Made by a program: the position numbers and the translations under genes. Below the pieces are notes generated by a model, which ran no database searches, was not told where the DNA came from, and saw only the letters and a list, made by a program, of their open reading frames with translations. Positions 32,209-41,327 of a DNA stretch of 64,000 nt are shown here, in pieces; positions within the stretch are counted from its first letter, which is position 1, and the number at the start of each line of letters is the position of its first letter. Source of the stretch: Sedimentitalea xiamensis. GTDB taxonomy: Bacteria; Pseudomonadota; Alphaproteobacteria; Rhodobacterales; Rhodobacteraceae. Location of the stretch: assembly GCF_030164465.1 (NCBI RefSeq), contig NZ_JASNJE010000022.1, forward strand, positions 1 through 64,000, written 5' to 3'.

Positions 32209-33836
32209 GTGACAGGGTTCTGGACATCAGCAACCTGCGCATCGCGCTGAACGGCAACGAGGATAGCCAGGTCGTCAAAGGGCTGAACCTGAAGATCGAG
32301 CCGGGCCAGACGATGTGCCTCGTCGGCGAAAGCGGGTCGGGCAAATCCCTGACCGCGCTCGCCACCATGGGTCTCTTGCCCAAGGTGCTGTCGCCCATCG
32401 CCGGTTCCATCGTCCTGAAGGGCGAAGACATGCTGACCGCGACGCCCGCGCGCATGCGCACCCTGCGCGCAACGGCCATGTCGATGATCTTCCAGGAACC
32501 GATGACCGCCCTGAACCCGGTCGCCCGTGTCGGTCAGCAGATCGAGGAAGTGCTCGAATTCCACAGCGACCTGTCGCAATCCGAACGCCGCCGGCGGGTG
32601 CTCGAAATGATGGAGGCGGTGCATCTGCCGGACATCGAGAAACTCTACAAGAGCTATCCGCACCAACTGTCGGGCGGGCAGCGCCAGCGCATCATGATCG
32701 CCATGGCGCTGATCATGCGGCCGCAGCTTCTGATCGCGGACGAACCGACCACCGCGCTGGATGTGACCACGCAGGCGCAAATCCTGAAGCTGATCCGGGA
32801 GTTGCGCGAAGAGCAAGGCACGGCGGTTCTGTTCATCACCCACGACATGGGCGTGGTTTCGGAAATCGCCGATGACGTGACCGTGCTGAAGCTGGGCGAG
32901 GTGATGGAAACCCAGAGTGTCGACAATCTCTTGCGGCATCCGCAGACCGACTATACCCGCGATCTGTTGCGGTCCGTTCCCAGTCAGGTTCCCCGGCCGG
33001 CGCGATCCGTGGCGACGGATGAAATCGTCCTGGACACGGACAAACTCTGCAAGACCTATGGCGGCGGCGGCCTGTTCTTCCGCGCCCGCGAGGTGATGGC
33101 GGCGCAGGATGTGAGCCTTTCGCTGCTGAAGGGCCGCACCCTCGGCATCGTCGGCGAAAGCGGCTCTGGAAAGTCCACCGTCGCGCGCTGCATCATGCGG
33201 CTGATCGACCCGACGTCGGGCAGCATCAAGGTGGGCGGCAAGGATATTGCGACGCTCAGCCAGAAGGATCTGAAACCGCAGCGCAAGAACATCCAGATCG
33301 TGTTCCAGGACCCGATGAGGTCGCTGAACCCGCGGATCGAAGTCGGGGAATCGATCATCGAGGGACCGCTGAATTTCGGAGTGCCCAGAAACAAGGCCAT
33401 GACCCGCGCCCGCGAATTGCTGGAACTGGTGGGCCTGCCCGCCAGCGCGGTGGACCGCTTTCCGCACCAGTTCTCGGGCGGACAACGGCAGCGGATCGCC
33501 ATCGCCCGCGCCCTGGCGATGGACCCGGACGTGCTGGTGGCCGACGAAGCGGTCTCCGCGCTCGACGTTTCGGTGCAGGCGCAGGTTCTCGACCTGCTGG
33601 CCGAATTGCAGGCCCGGTTCGGACTCGGGATCCTGTTCATCACCCACGATCTTGGCGTGGCGGCGCAGATCTGTGACGACGTCGTGGTGATGCAGTATGG
33701 CCGCGTGGTCGAATACGGACCCGCCGGGCAGGTGCTTGGCGCGCCGCAGCAGGACTACACCAAGGCGCTGATCGCGGCGGCGCCGGGCCGCCATTGGGAT
33801 TTCGCGAATTTCCGCCCCTTTGCCGAAGCGCCCTGA
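32205..33836 (+). CDS. Fused dipeptide-type ABC ATPase (DppD-DppF)
   Basis: A 543-residue protein with two complete nucleotide-binding domains. Each has Walker A GESGSGKS, a signature (LSGGQRQRI and [15 protein letters not shown]) and Walker B ([12 protein letters not shown] and [12 protein letters not shown]). The second Walker B has Ala in place of the usual Pro after Glu. Fused DppD/DppF ATPases are common in Alphaproteobacteria. It energises import by the adjacent permeases; start overlaps the previous stop by 4 bp. Confidence 0.93.
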   Translation: MSDRVLDISNLRIALNGNEDSQVVKGLNLKIEPGQTMCLVGESGSGKSLTALATMGLLPKVLSPIAGSIVLKGEDMLTATPARMRTLRATAMSMIFQEPMTALNPVARVGQQIEEVLEFHSDLSQSERRRRVLEMMEAVHLPDIEKLYKSYPHQLSGGQRQRIMIAMALIMRPQLLIADEPTTALDVTTQAQILKLIRELREEQGTAVLFITHDMGVVSEIADDVTVLKLGEVMETQSVDNLLRHPQTDYTRDLLRSVPSQVPRPARSVATDEIVLDTDKLCKTYGGGGLFFRAREVMAAQDVSLSLLKGRTLGIVGESGSGKSTVARCIMRLIDPTSGSIKVGGKDIATLSQKDLKPQRKNIQIVFQDPMRSLNPRIEVGESIIEGPLNFGVPRNKAMTRARELLELVGLPASAVDRFPHQFSGGQRQRIAIARALAMDPDVLVADEAVSALDVSVQAQVLDLLAELQARFGLGILFITHDLGVAAQICDDVVVMQYGRVVEYGPAGQVLGAPQQDYTKALIAAAPGRHWDFANFRPFAEAP

Positions 33837-33871
33837 ATATCGATCACGCCAAACAATCAAGGACATAGCAC

Positions 33872-35035
33872 ATGCCCATTCTTCCCGTCATCGCGGACAG
33901 CACGGATGAACTGACCGCCATCTTCAAGGATTTGCACGCCCATCCGGAAATCGGTTTCCAGGAACGCCGGACCGCCGCGATCGTGGCCGACAAGCTCAGG
34001 GAATACGGGGTCGACGAGGTGGAAACCGGGATCGCCGAAACCGGTGTCGTCGGCCTGATCAGGGGCAAACGTGACGGCAGCCGCCGGATCGGGCTGCGCG
34101 CGGACATGGACGCGCTGCCGATTCACGAGGAAACCAACCTGTCCTACTCCTCGACCCATCCGGGCGTCATGCATGCCTGCGGTCACGACAGCCACACGAC
34201 GATGCTGCTGGGCGCCGCGAAACATCTGGCCCAGACCCGTGATTTCGCCGGGACGGCGGTGCTGATCTTTCAGCCCGCCGAAGAAGGGCTGGGCGGCGCG
34301 CGCGGAATGCTGAAATCGGGCCTGTTCGACCGTTTCCCCTGCGACGAGGTCTACGGCATGCACAATTCGCCCAGCGGAGAGCCCGGCAAGGTCGGCATCT
34401 GCAAGGGCGCCGCGATGGCGGGAGCGTCCTTCTTCGACATCACCGTCAAGGGCAAGGGCAGCCATGCCGCCATGCCGCAGCAATCGCGCGATCCGCTGGT
34501 GATCGCGTCGCTGCTTGTCGGCGGTCTGCAAACCATCCTGTCGCGCAACGTCCCGCCGCTGGACGCCTGCGTCCTGTCCGTCACCCAGCTGCACGCCGGG
34601 TCCGCGTATAACGTGGTGCCCGACACGGCAGAGCTGGCCGGAACCATCCGCTATTTCAAGGACGAGGTGCGGGACCTCGCCGAATCCCGGATGCGCGAAT
34701 TGTGCGATGGATACGCCAAGGCCTATGGCGTCAGTATCAGCATCGATCTGCGCAACATCTTCGACGTGCTTTACAACAACGCCGACCTGTCGGACGCCTA
34801 TATGGACGCGGCCGCCGATATCGTCGGGCCGGAAAACATCTCGCGCACAGATGAACCCGCCACCGGTTCCGAGGATTTCGCCGACATGCTGAAAGTGGTT
34901 CCGGGCGCCTATTGCCGTGTCGGGCATTCCGGCACTACCGGCCTGCACAATCCGAGCTTCTTCCTCGATCCGGACATCCTGCCCGTCGGCGCGTCGATCA
35001 TGGCCCGCATCGTCGAACGCCGCCTGGCGTCCTGA
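33872..35035 (+). CDS. M20 amidohydrolase (hippurate hydrolase-like)
   Basis: A 387-residue zinc amidohydrolase of the M20D type. DLHAHPEIGFQE, RADMDALPIHE, HACGHDSHTTMLLG, QPAEEGLGGA and MHNSPSGEPG are the expected metal and catalytic motifs; the active-site Cys/His pair is in HACGHD. The family cleaves N-acyl amino acids such as hippurate or indoleacetyl-amino acids. It lies in the M81/ABC operon, 10 bp before another M20 enzyme. Confidence 0.92.
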   Translation: MPILPVIADSTDELTAIFKDLHAHPEIGFQERRTAAIVADKLREYGVDEVETGIAETGVVGLIRGKRDGSRRIGLRADMDALPIHEETNLSYSSTHPGVMHACGHDSHTTMLLGAAKHLAQTRDFAGTAVLIFQPAEEGLGGARGMLKSGLFDRFPCDEVYGMHNSPSGEPGKVGICKGAAMAGASFFDITVKGKGSHAAMPQQSRDPLVIASLLVGGLQTILSRNVPPLDACVLSVTQLHAGSAYNVVPDTAELAGTIRYFKDEVRDLAESRMRELCDGYAKAYGVSISIDLRNIFDVLYNNADLSDAYMDAAADIVGPENISRTDEPATGSEDFADMLKVVPGAYCRVGHSGTTGLHNPSFFLDPDILPVGASIMARIVERRLAS

Positions 35036-35045
35036 GGAGACTGAC

Positions 35046-36179
35046 ATGAACCCCCTGGACCTGCCATTTGACACCGATGAGATGCTCGCCGGGCTGAAAC
35101 CCTGGATCGAATGCGAAAGCCCGACCCATGACGCGGCGGCCGTGAACCGGATGATGGATCTGGCCGCCTATGATCTGGCGGCAGAAGCCGCGATCGAACG
35201 GATTCCCGGCCGGCTCGGCTTTGGCGGATGTCTGCGCGCCCGCTTTCCGCACCCGGACCAGGGCAAGGTTCCCGGCATCCTGATCGCCGGGCACATGGAT
35301 ACGGTGCACCCTGTCGGCACGCTGGACGTGCTGCCGTTCAAGGTCGATGGCGACATCTGCTATGGCCCCGGCATCATGGACATGAAGGGCGGCAATTTCG
35401 CCAGCGTCGAGGCGCTTCGGCAACTGATCCGCGCCGGACTTCGGACGCCACTGCCGGTGACGGTCCTGTTCACGCCGGATGAAGAGGTCGGCACCCCGTC
35501 CACCCGCGAACTGATCGAAGCCGAAGCCGCGCGCAACAAATACGTGCTCGTGCCGGAACCCGCCGCCGAGGACGGCGGCGCGACCATCGGGCGCTACGCC
35601 ATCGCGCGGTTCAACCTGCGCACGGTCGGCAAGCCCAGCCATGCCGGCGCGCGGCTGGCGGATGGCCGTTCCGCCATCGCCGCCATGGCGCGCAAGATCA
35701 TCGAGATCGAGGAGATGACCGGCCCGGACTGCACCTTCAGCGTCGGTGTCATCCATGCCGGGCAATGGGTGAACTGCGTCTCCTCTCTCTGCGAGGCCGA
35801 GGCGCTCAGCATGGCCAAGAAACAGGAAGACCTGGACGACGGGATCGCCCGGATGCTGGCCCTTCAGGGCGAGGTGAACGGGGTCGAGTTCCAGGTGTCC
35901 CGCGGCGTCACCCGGCCGGTCTGGAAACCGGACCAGCCCGGCACCATGGCCATGTTCGAGATCGCGAAAGAGATCGCCGCGGACCTCGGTTTCGACCTGA
36001 AGGGCCGCAGCCAGGGCGGCGGGTCGGATGGCAATTTCACCGGCGCGATGGGCATCCCGACGCTGGATTCCCTTGGCGTGCGGGGGCAGGGGCTGCACAC
36101 GCTGAACGAACATATCCAGGTATCGAGCCTTGTGGAGCGCGGGCGCATGATGGCGGCGCTGCTGATGCGGCTGACCTGA
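35046..36179 (+). CDS. M20 peptidase (glutamate carboxypeptidase-like)
   Basis: A 377-residue M20 enzyme with AGHMDTVHPVGT, GPGIMDMKGGN, TPDEEVGTPSTRE and a final NEHI region. The pattern is closest to carboxypeptidase G2-type enzymes, which release C-terminal Glu from folates or peptides. It begins at ATG 35046 after GAGGAGA, 10 bp past the previous gene, and ends the operon. Together with the hippurate-type enzyme it would break down the products of the M81 enzyme. Confidence 0.9.
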   Translation: MNPLDLPFDTDEMLAGLKPWIECESPTHDAAAVNRMMDLAAYDLAAEAAIERIPGRLGFGGCLRARFPHPDQGKVPGILIAGHMDTVHPVGTLDVLPFKVDGDICYGPGIMDMKGGNFASVEALRQLIRAGLRTPLPVTVLFTPDEEVGTPSTRELIEAEAARNKYVLVPEPAAEDGGATIGRYAIARFNLRTVGKPSHAGARLADGRSAIAAMARKIIEIEEMTGPDCTFSVGVIHAGQWVNCVSSLCEAEALSMAKKQEDLDDGIARMLALQGEVNGVEFQVSRGVTRPVWKPDQPGTMAMFEIAKEIAADLGFDLKGRSQGGGSDGNFTGAMGIPTLDSLGVRGQGLHTLNEHIQVSSLVERGRMMAALLMRLT

Positions 36180-36239
36180 CGACGGGGCAGGGGCCGGCCC
36201 GGTCGCAAGGCCGGACCGCGGACGGTCATGGCCGCCCTG

Positions 36240-37322
36240 TCAGCCCATCCGGTAGCCCGGCGTCGATTGCGAAATCGCGGTTTCCTCGTCATCCATGTCC
36301 TCGGCGATGCTTTCGAACAGCGGCGTCGTGAGATAACGCTCGCCGGTATCGGGCAACATGCACAGGATGACCGATCCCGGTTCCGCCTTTTCCGCGACCG
36401 TCATCGCCACGGCGAAGCTCGCACCGCCGGAAATGCCGGTCAGTATGCCTTCCTTGCGGGCCAGTTCACGCGCCCACTTGACGCCGTCCTGCCCGGCCAC
36501 CGGGATCAGATCGTCATGATATCCCCCATCGAGCGCCTCCTGGAGAACCGCCGGAATGAAATCCGGGGTCCAGCCCTGGATCGGGTGCGGCTCGAACGCC
36601 GGGTGGCTCACCGCCGGCGCGTTGTCGCGGTCGCGCTCCTGCGCGTGACCGCTGCCGACAAGCTGCGCATTGGCCGGTTCGGACAGGATGATCCTGGTCT
36701 CCGGCCGTTCCTTGCGCAGGACCCGTCCGATCCCGGCGACCGTCCCGCCTGTGCCGTAGCCGGTCACCACGTAATCCAGCCGCGTGCCGTCGAAATCGGC
36801 GAGGATCTCGCGCGCGGTGGTGTTTTCATGGATCTCGGCATTGGCCTCGGTCTCGAACTGGCGCGCCAGGAACCAGCCGTGTTCCTCGGCCAGCTCCACC
36901 GCCTTCCTGTACATGCCGAAACCCTTTTCGGCGCGCGGCGTCAGCACCACCTTCGCCCCGAGCATCCGCATCAGGCGCCGGCGTTCGACGGAAAAGCTTT
37001 CCGCCATCGTCACCACCAGGGGATAGCCTTTCTGGGCGCAGACCATCGCGAGACCGATCCCGGTGTTGCCGCTGGTGGCTTCGACCACGGTCTGGCCGGG
37101 TTTCAGCGTCCCGGCGCGTTCCGCCGCCTCGATGATGTTGACCGCGAGCCGGTCCTTGACCGATCCCGCCGGGTTGAACGCCTCGAACTTGACATAGATC
37201 GTCACGCCCTCCGGCGCGAGGTTGTTGACGCGGATCGTCGGCGTATTGCCGATCGTCTCCAGGACGCTGTCAAAAAGTTGCCCGCGTCCCCTGGTGGTCC
37301 TGACCGTTTTCGCAGTCGTCAT
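36240..37322 (-). CDS. cysK: Cysteine synthase A-type PLP enzyme
   Basis: A 360-residue PLP enzyme of the O-acetylserine sulfhydrylase group. K56 in NPAGSVKDRLA binds the cofactor, TSGNTGIG (83-90) binds the substrate carboxylate, and TGYGTGGTVAGIG binds the cofactor phosphate. It is about 40 residues longer than typical CysK through a basic N-terminal leader (MTTAKTVRTTRGRG) and a C-terminal extension. It is divergent from a GntR regulator, with GTATAC elements in between, so it may be regulated rather than housekeeping. Confidence 0.9.
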   Translation of the reverse strand: MTTAKTVRTTRGRGQLFDSVLETIGNTPTIRVNNLAPEGVTIYVKFEAFNPAGSVKDRLAVNIIEAAERAGTLKPGQTVVEATSGNTGIGLAMVCAQKGYPLVVTMAESFSVERRRLMRMLGAKVVLTPRAEKGFGMYRKAVELAEEHGWFLARQFETEANAEIHENTTAREILADFDGTRLDYVVTGYGTGGTVAGIGRVLRKERPETRIILSEPANAQLVGSGHAQERDRDNAPAVSHPAFEPHPIQGWTPDFIPAVLQEALDGGYHDDLIPVAGQDGVKWARELARKEGILTGISGGASFAVAMTVAEKAEPGSVILCMLPDTGERYLTTPLFESIAEDMDDEETAISQSTPGYRMG

Positions 37323-37451
37323 CGGCTGTTCCTTTCGTCGCTCTCTGGGCGGAGTATGAACATGGATCCGCCGGCCGGCAATCCGCTCCTTGGCGCCGCC
37401 TTGCGCCGGCCTTTGCGGGAGTACCGCTGCCGGCCGGGTGGACCCGGTTTC

Positions 37452-37529
37452 TGTATACACAATTCGAAAAAATACCGGATACCCGCGCAGTGACGAAGGA
37501 TATTGACAGATTTTGTATACCGTATACGG
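37452..37529. promoter_or_regulatory. GTATAC-containing operators between cysK and the GntR gene
   Basis: The AT-rich gap holds TGTATACA (37452-37459), GTATAC (37515-37520) and the palindrome CCGTATACGG (37520-37529). A TTGACA -35 hexamer is at 37503-37508. TTGTATACAA-like palindromes are typical FCD-subfamily GntR sites, so the adjacent regulator probably binds here, controlling itself and cysK. A good -10 is not clear because the operator occupies that position. Confidence 0.6.
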
Positions 37530-37548
37530 TTGAAAGGTCATCATTGGC

Positions 37549-38286
37549 GTGGGGGAGGCGGTGGGACAACAGGAACGGAACGCCCAATTCGTCCGTGCGC
37601 TGATCGAGCTGAGATCGCTGGTTCTGAACGGCACGTTCGTCGGCGGGGACCGAGTCACCGAAACGACGCTGGCCGAACGGCTCGGTCTGTCGCGCACGCC
37701 TTTGCGGCAGGCGATGGATCGGCTGGTGGACGAGGGCCTGCTGGAACGGATCCGGACCGGCGGAGTCCGTGTCGTGCAGTTCAGCATGGACGATATCAAG
37801 GATGCGATCGAACTTCGCGGGGTTCTCGAAGGCACCGCCGCGCGCCTTGCCGCGGAAAGAGGCGTCGCGCCGGATCTCGCGGAAAGAATGCAGACCGTGC
37901 TGTCGGCGCTGGACGATGCGGTGGCGGGGGATCTTGATTTCGACGCCTACGTGGACCTGAACGGGCAGTTTCACGACCTGTTGGCGCGGCTGCCCGCCTC
38001 GCCCCTGGTCGAACGCGAGATGGGCCGCGCGAACCGAATGCCCGCCGCGTCGCCCACGGCCTTTCTGCAAGGGCAGGAATTGATACCCGATTTTCGCGAC
38101 AGCCTGCGCCGGGCGCAGCGCCAGCACCGGTCGATCTTCGACGCCATCCGAAACCGCGAAGGCGCGCGCGCCGAAGCCCTGGCCCGCGAACATGCCCGGC
38201 TGGCCCGCGCCAATCTGGAATACGTGATGCAACTGGGGCCGGACCTGGCGGCGAAAGTGCCCGGCCTGGCCCTGGTGGCGGAATGA
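37549..38286 (+). CDS. GntR-family (FCD) transcriptional regulator
   Basis: A 245-residue regulator: winged helix with VTETTLAERLGLSRTPLRQA and LLERIRTGGVRVV, then an FCD ligand-binding helical domain with DLNGQFHDLLARL and RQHRSIFDAIRNREG, whose Asp/His residues often bind metal. The GTG at 37549 has AAAGG 11 nt upstream; GTG 37561 is an alternative. It is 27 bp upstream of a demethylase-like gene and TRAP transporter, probably the catabolic set it controls. Confidence 0.88.
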   Translation: MGEAVGQQERNAQFVRALIELRSLVLNGTFVGGDRVTETTLAERLGLSRTPLRQAMDRLVDEGLLERIRTGGVRVVQFSMDDIKDAIELRGVLEGTAARLAAERGVAPDLAERMQTVLSALDDAVAGDLDFDAYVDLNGQFHDLLARLPASPLVEREMGRANRMPAASPTAFLQGQELIPDFRDSLRRAQRQHRSIFDAIRNREGARAEALAREHARLARANLEYVMQLGPDLAAKVPGLALVAE

Positions 38287-38313
38287 CAGTTTTACAGAGG
38301 AGAGAAGCCGACC

Positions 38314-39723
38314 ATGCCCAGTCTCAGCGACGTGATGAAGGAATGGAAGACCCCGGTGGAGATGTTGCGAAACTCCAGGGCGGGGATGTATGTCTATCCG
38401 GTGGTGACGCCCGAGTTCCGCAACTGGCGGAGCGAACAGGCGGCCTGGCGCGACAGCGCGGTGCTGTTCGACCAGACGCACCACATGGACGAACTGATCG
38501 TCGAAGGCCCGCAGGCGACGGAGTTTCTCAGCCATCACGGCATCAACAGCTTTGCGAATTTCGACCTGAACCGGGCGAAACATTTCGTGCCCGTCACGCC
38601 GAACGGCCACGTGATCGGCGACCACATCATCTTTCGCGAGCGGGACGACAAGTACATTCTGGTCGGACGGGCGCCGACCTCCAACTGGCTGATGTTCGCG
38701 GCCGCTTGGGGCCGTTGGAACGTGCGTCTGCGCTATGATCCGCGCAGCCCTTCGCGCCCCGAAGGGGAACGCGTGCTGCGCGAGCATTACCGCTTTCAGA
38801 TCCAGGGGCCCGAGGCCTACAGGATTTTCGAGAAAATGAACGGCGGGCCGATCCCGGACATCCTGTTCTTCCACGTGGACAAGATCAATGTCGGGTCAAA
38901 GAAAGTGCAGGCGCTGCGTCACGGCATGTCCGGCGCGCCGGGCCTGGAGATCTGGGGGCCCTACAGGGACAAGGACTATATCCAGTCGGTCGTCCTGGAA
39001 TCGGCCAGGGAGGCGGGCGTGGACATCGTGCAATGCGGCAGCCGGGCCTATTCGACCAATACGCTGGAATCCGGCTGGATACCCTCGCCGCTGCCCGGCA
39101 TCTATTCCGGCGACGGAATGCTGGCCGACTACCGCGACTGGCTGGGCGCGGACATGTACGAGGCGGCGGGCGCGATCGGCGGCAGTTTCGTCTCCGACGA
39201 TATCGAGGATTACTACGTCAACCCGTTCGAACTGGGGTATGATTTCTACATCGGCTGGAAAAAGGACGATTTCGTCGGCAAGGCCGCGCTCGAAAAGATG
39301 AAAGCCGAAGGGGTCAGGCGCAAGAAGGTCACGTTCGAATGGAACCGTGACGACGTGCTGAAGGTCATCGCGAGCGCCTTTGACGGCGGTACCCCTTACA
39401 AATGGATCGATTTCCCGCAGCCGAACTACGCATCCTCCAGCGCCGACATGATCTGTGACGAGACCGGCAAGATGGTCGGCATGTCCATGTTCAACGGCTA
39501 CAGCTGGAACGAACGCAGCGTCCTGAGCCTTGGCGTCGTCGCCACGGAGGTCAAGATCGGCGACGTGCTGACTTTGAAATGGGGCGAACCGGACGTCACG
39601 GCCAAGACCAGCAAGGAGCCGCACAAGCAGGCCGATATCCGCGTGCGCGTGTCGCCCACGCCCTATTCCAGGGAAGCCCGCGAGAACTACGCGGAAAGCT
39701 GGCGGAACAAGGCGTCGGACTAG
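38314..39723 (+). CDS. THF-dependent demethylase-like protein (LigM/GcvT family)
   Basis: A 469-residue GcvT-fold protein. The N-terminal AAWRDSAVLFDQTHHMDELI and the central RFQIQGPEAYRIFEKM fit the LigM/DesA group of tetrahydrofolate-dependent O-demethylases, which also are about 460-470 residues; the C-terminal barrel (GDVLTLKWGEPD) is typical of GcvT proteins. It would transfer a methyl group from a methoxylated or methylated substrate to THF. DmdA-like demethylation is a less likely alternative. It is preceded by a GntR regulator and followed by a TRAP transporter. Confidence 0.8.
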   Translation: MPSLSDVMKEWKTPVEMLRNSRAGMYVYPVVTPEFRNWRSEQAAWRDSAVLFDQTHHMDELIVEGPQATEFLSHHGINSFANFDLNRAKHFVPVTPNGHVIGDHIIFRERDDKYILVGRAPTSNWLMFAAAWGRWNVRLRYDPRSPSRPEGERVLREHYRFQIQGPEAYRIFEKMNGGPIPDILFFHVDKINVGSKKVQALRHGMSGAPGLEIWGPYRDKDYIQSVVLESAREAGVDIVQCGSRAYSTNTLESGWIPSPLPGIYSGDGMLADYRDWLGADMYEAAGAIGGSFVSDDIEDYYVNPFELGYDFYIGWKKDDFVGKAALEKMKAEGVRRKKVTFEWNRDDVLKVIASAFDGGTPYKWIDFPQPNYASSSADMICDETGKMVGMSMFNGYSWNERSVLSLGVVATEVKIGDVLTLKWGEPDVTAKTSKEPHKQADIRVRVSPTPYSREARENYAESWRNKASD

Positions 39724-39839
39724 GTATTCCGATGTTCCGGCGGACAGGATGAATACGCCATGGCCAGCGCGAAGGTTGTCGCGTTGGCCATGGTCAGGCG
39801 CGTGCAAGGCGCATGCTTCATGAAAAAGGGAGGATCCAA

Positions 39840-40817
39840 ATGAAAATGACCCATCTGTTCACGGGGGCCATCCTGGCGGGCGCCATGGCCGCTCCGGTCG
39901 TGGCCCAGGAACTGAAATTCGCCAATTTCACGCCGCCGTTTCACACGATCAACGCCAGCGTGATCGAAAAACTGAACGCCGATCTCGCGGCGGCGACCGG
40001 CGGCGCGGTCACGGTGCGCGGCTATCATGGCGGCGAACTGGGCGCGGGTCCGGTCGAACAATATGTCCGCGTCGTGCAGGGCGTGGCGGATCTGGGATGG
40101 GGCCTTCCCGGCTACACCTCGTCGCAGTTCGAAAAGACGATGATCGTCGAACTGCCCGACGCGATCCCGCTCGGATCGAGCGGCTACGAGGCGCTCTGGA
40201 AGGCTTTTGACGACCACCTGGCCTCCGAATTCCCCGGCACCGTGGCGATCGCGCTCTGGACGTCGGAACCCAACATCTTCATCATGAAGGATGCCGAAAT
40301 CCGGACGCCCGCCGACCTGGCCGGCCTCAAGGTGCGGGTCGCCGGGGCCACCGCCGCGCAGGTTGCCGAGGCGCTGGGGGCGACGCCGGTGCAGATGCCG
40401 ATCAACCAGGTCTACAATGCCTTGCAGACCGGCCTGATCGACGGTGTGATAACCGGCGCATCGACCCTGTCGGACTTCAAGCTGGACGAGGTGGCCAATT
40501 CCTACACTCTTGGCGCCAACCTGGGCCGGCTGGCGTTCTACACGGTCATGAACCAGGGCGCGTTCGACAGCCTGACCGAAGATCAGCAGACTGCTCTGCT
40601 CGGGCTGCGCGCCGCGGTCTCGGAATCGGCAGAAACCTCCTGGAACGCCACCGCCGACGCGGCGCTTCAGGCGGCACGGGACTCCGGTGACAACACGGTA
40701 ATCGATCTTTCCGAAACAGAGGCGCAGGCGTTCGCGGAGGCGGTTGCCGAGGTGGTCGACGGCTATGTCTCCGATGTCGGCGGCGAAGCTGCGCTGGCGG
40801 CGATGCGGGGCGAATAG
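39840..40817 (+). CDS. TRAP transporter substrate-binding protein (DctP type)
   Basis: A 325-residue periplasmic protein with a signal peptide (MKMTHLFTGAILAGAMAAPVVAQ). GLKVRVAG-AT and the QMPINQVYNALQTGLIDGVI segment are the DctP core; the Arg in KVRVAG normally binds a substrate carboxylate. The ATG at 39840 follows GGGAGGA. It probably captures an organic acid for the adjacent DctQ/DctM membrane pair, possibly the methylated substrate of the upstream demethylase. Confidence 0.93.
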   Translation: MKMTHLFTGAILAGAMAAPVVAQELKFANFTPPFHTINASVIEKLNADLAAATGGAVTVRGYHGGELGAGPVEQYVRVVQGVADLGWGLPGYTSSQFEKTMIVELPDAIPLGSSGYEALWKAFDDHLASEFPGTVAIALWTSEPNIFIMKDAEIRTPADLAGLKVRVAGATAAQVAEALGATPVQMPINQVYNALQTGLIDGVITGASTLSDFKLDEVANSYTLGANLGRLAFYTVMNQGAFDSLTEDQQTALLGLRAAVSESAETSWNATADAALQAARDSGDNTVIDLSETEAQAFAEAVAEVVDGYVSDVGGEAALAAMRGE

Positions 40818-41327
40818 GTGCTTGCGACCCTGCGGAAGCTGGCGGACGGGCTGACCGGCCTGTCCGCCGCGCTTGGCGTGATCGGCCTGCTGGTGGAAAT
40901 TGTCGTGATCCTGGTCGACGTGATCGGGCGCGCATTCGGCCATCCGCTGTTCGGTTCGCAGGATCTGGTCACGATGACCATGGTCATTCTCGTGTTCGGC
41001 GGGATGGCCCTGTGCGACCGGCAGGGCGGCCACATCTCGGTCGACCTGCTGGAACGGAACTTTCCCCGGATCGTCAATCGCGCCATTGACATCGGCTCTG
41101 CCCTGCTGGGCGCGGTGATCTTCGTGTTCATCGCCTGGGCGATCTGGGAAAGCGCGAAACTGTCCCGGATGCTGAACCTGTCGACCAATCTGCTTCAGCT
41201 GCCCAAGGCATGGTTCCAATGGGCGCTCAGCGCGCTCGCGCTGGTCACGGCCTTCGGCATGGCGCTGCGCGCGGCGGAACTGGCGCTGTCCGGACGCGAT
41301 GTGCGGCACGAAAGAACCGGCCCATGA
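40818..41327 (+). CDS. TRAP transporter small permease (DctQ type)
   Basis: A 169-residue protein with four membrane spans, including LVEIVVILVDVIGRAFGHPL and TMTMVILVFGGMALCDRQGG, the DctQ signature in which a conserved HISVDLL follows. It starts with GTG directly after the DctP stop codon and overlaps dctM by 4 bp. It pairs with DctM for Na+-driven uptake. Confidence 0.9.
   Translation: MLATLRKLADGLTGLSAALGVIGLLVEIVVILVDVIGRAFGHPLFGSQDLVTMTMVILVFGGMALCDRQGGHISVDLLERNFPRIVNRAIDIGSALLGAVIFVFIAWAIWESAKLSRMLNLSTNLLQLPKAWFQWALSALALVTAFGMALRAAELALSGRDVRHERTGP

Noticed and set aside
36180-36239. Possible terminator between the M20 operon and cysK
   Set aside because: A 6-bp CCGGCC/GGCCGG pairing exists but is short, has a long loop and no T-run, so I did not call it.
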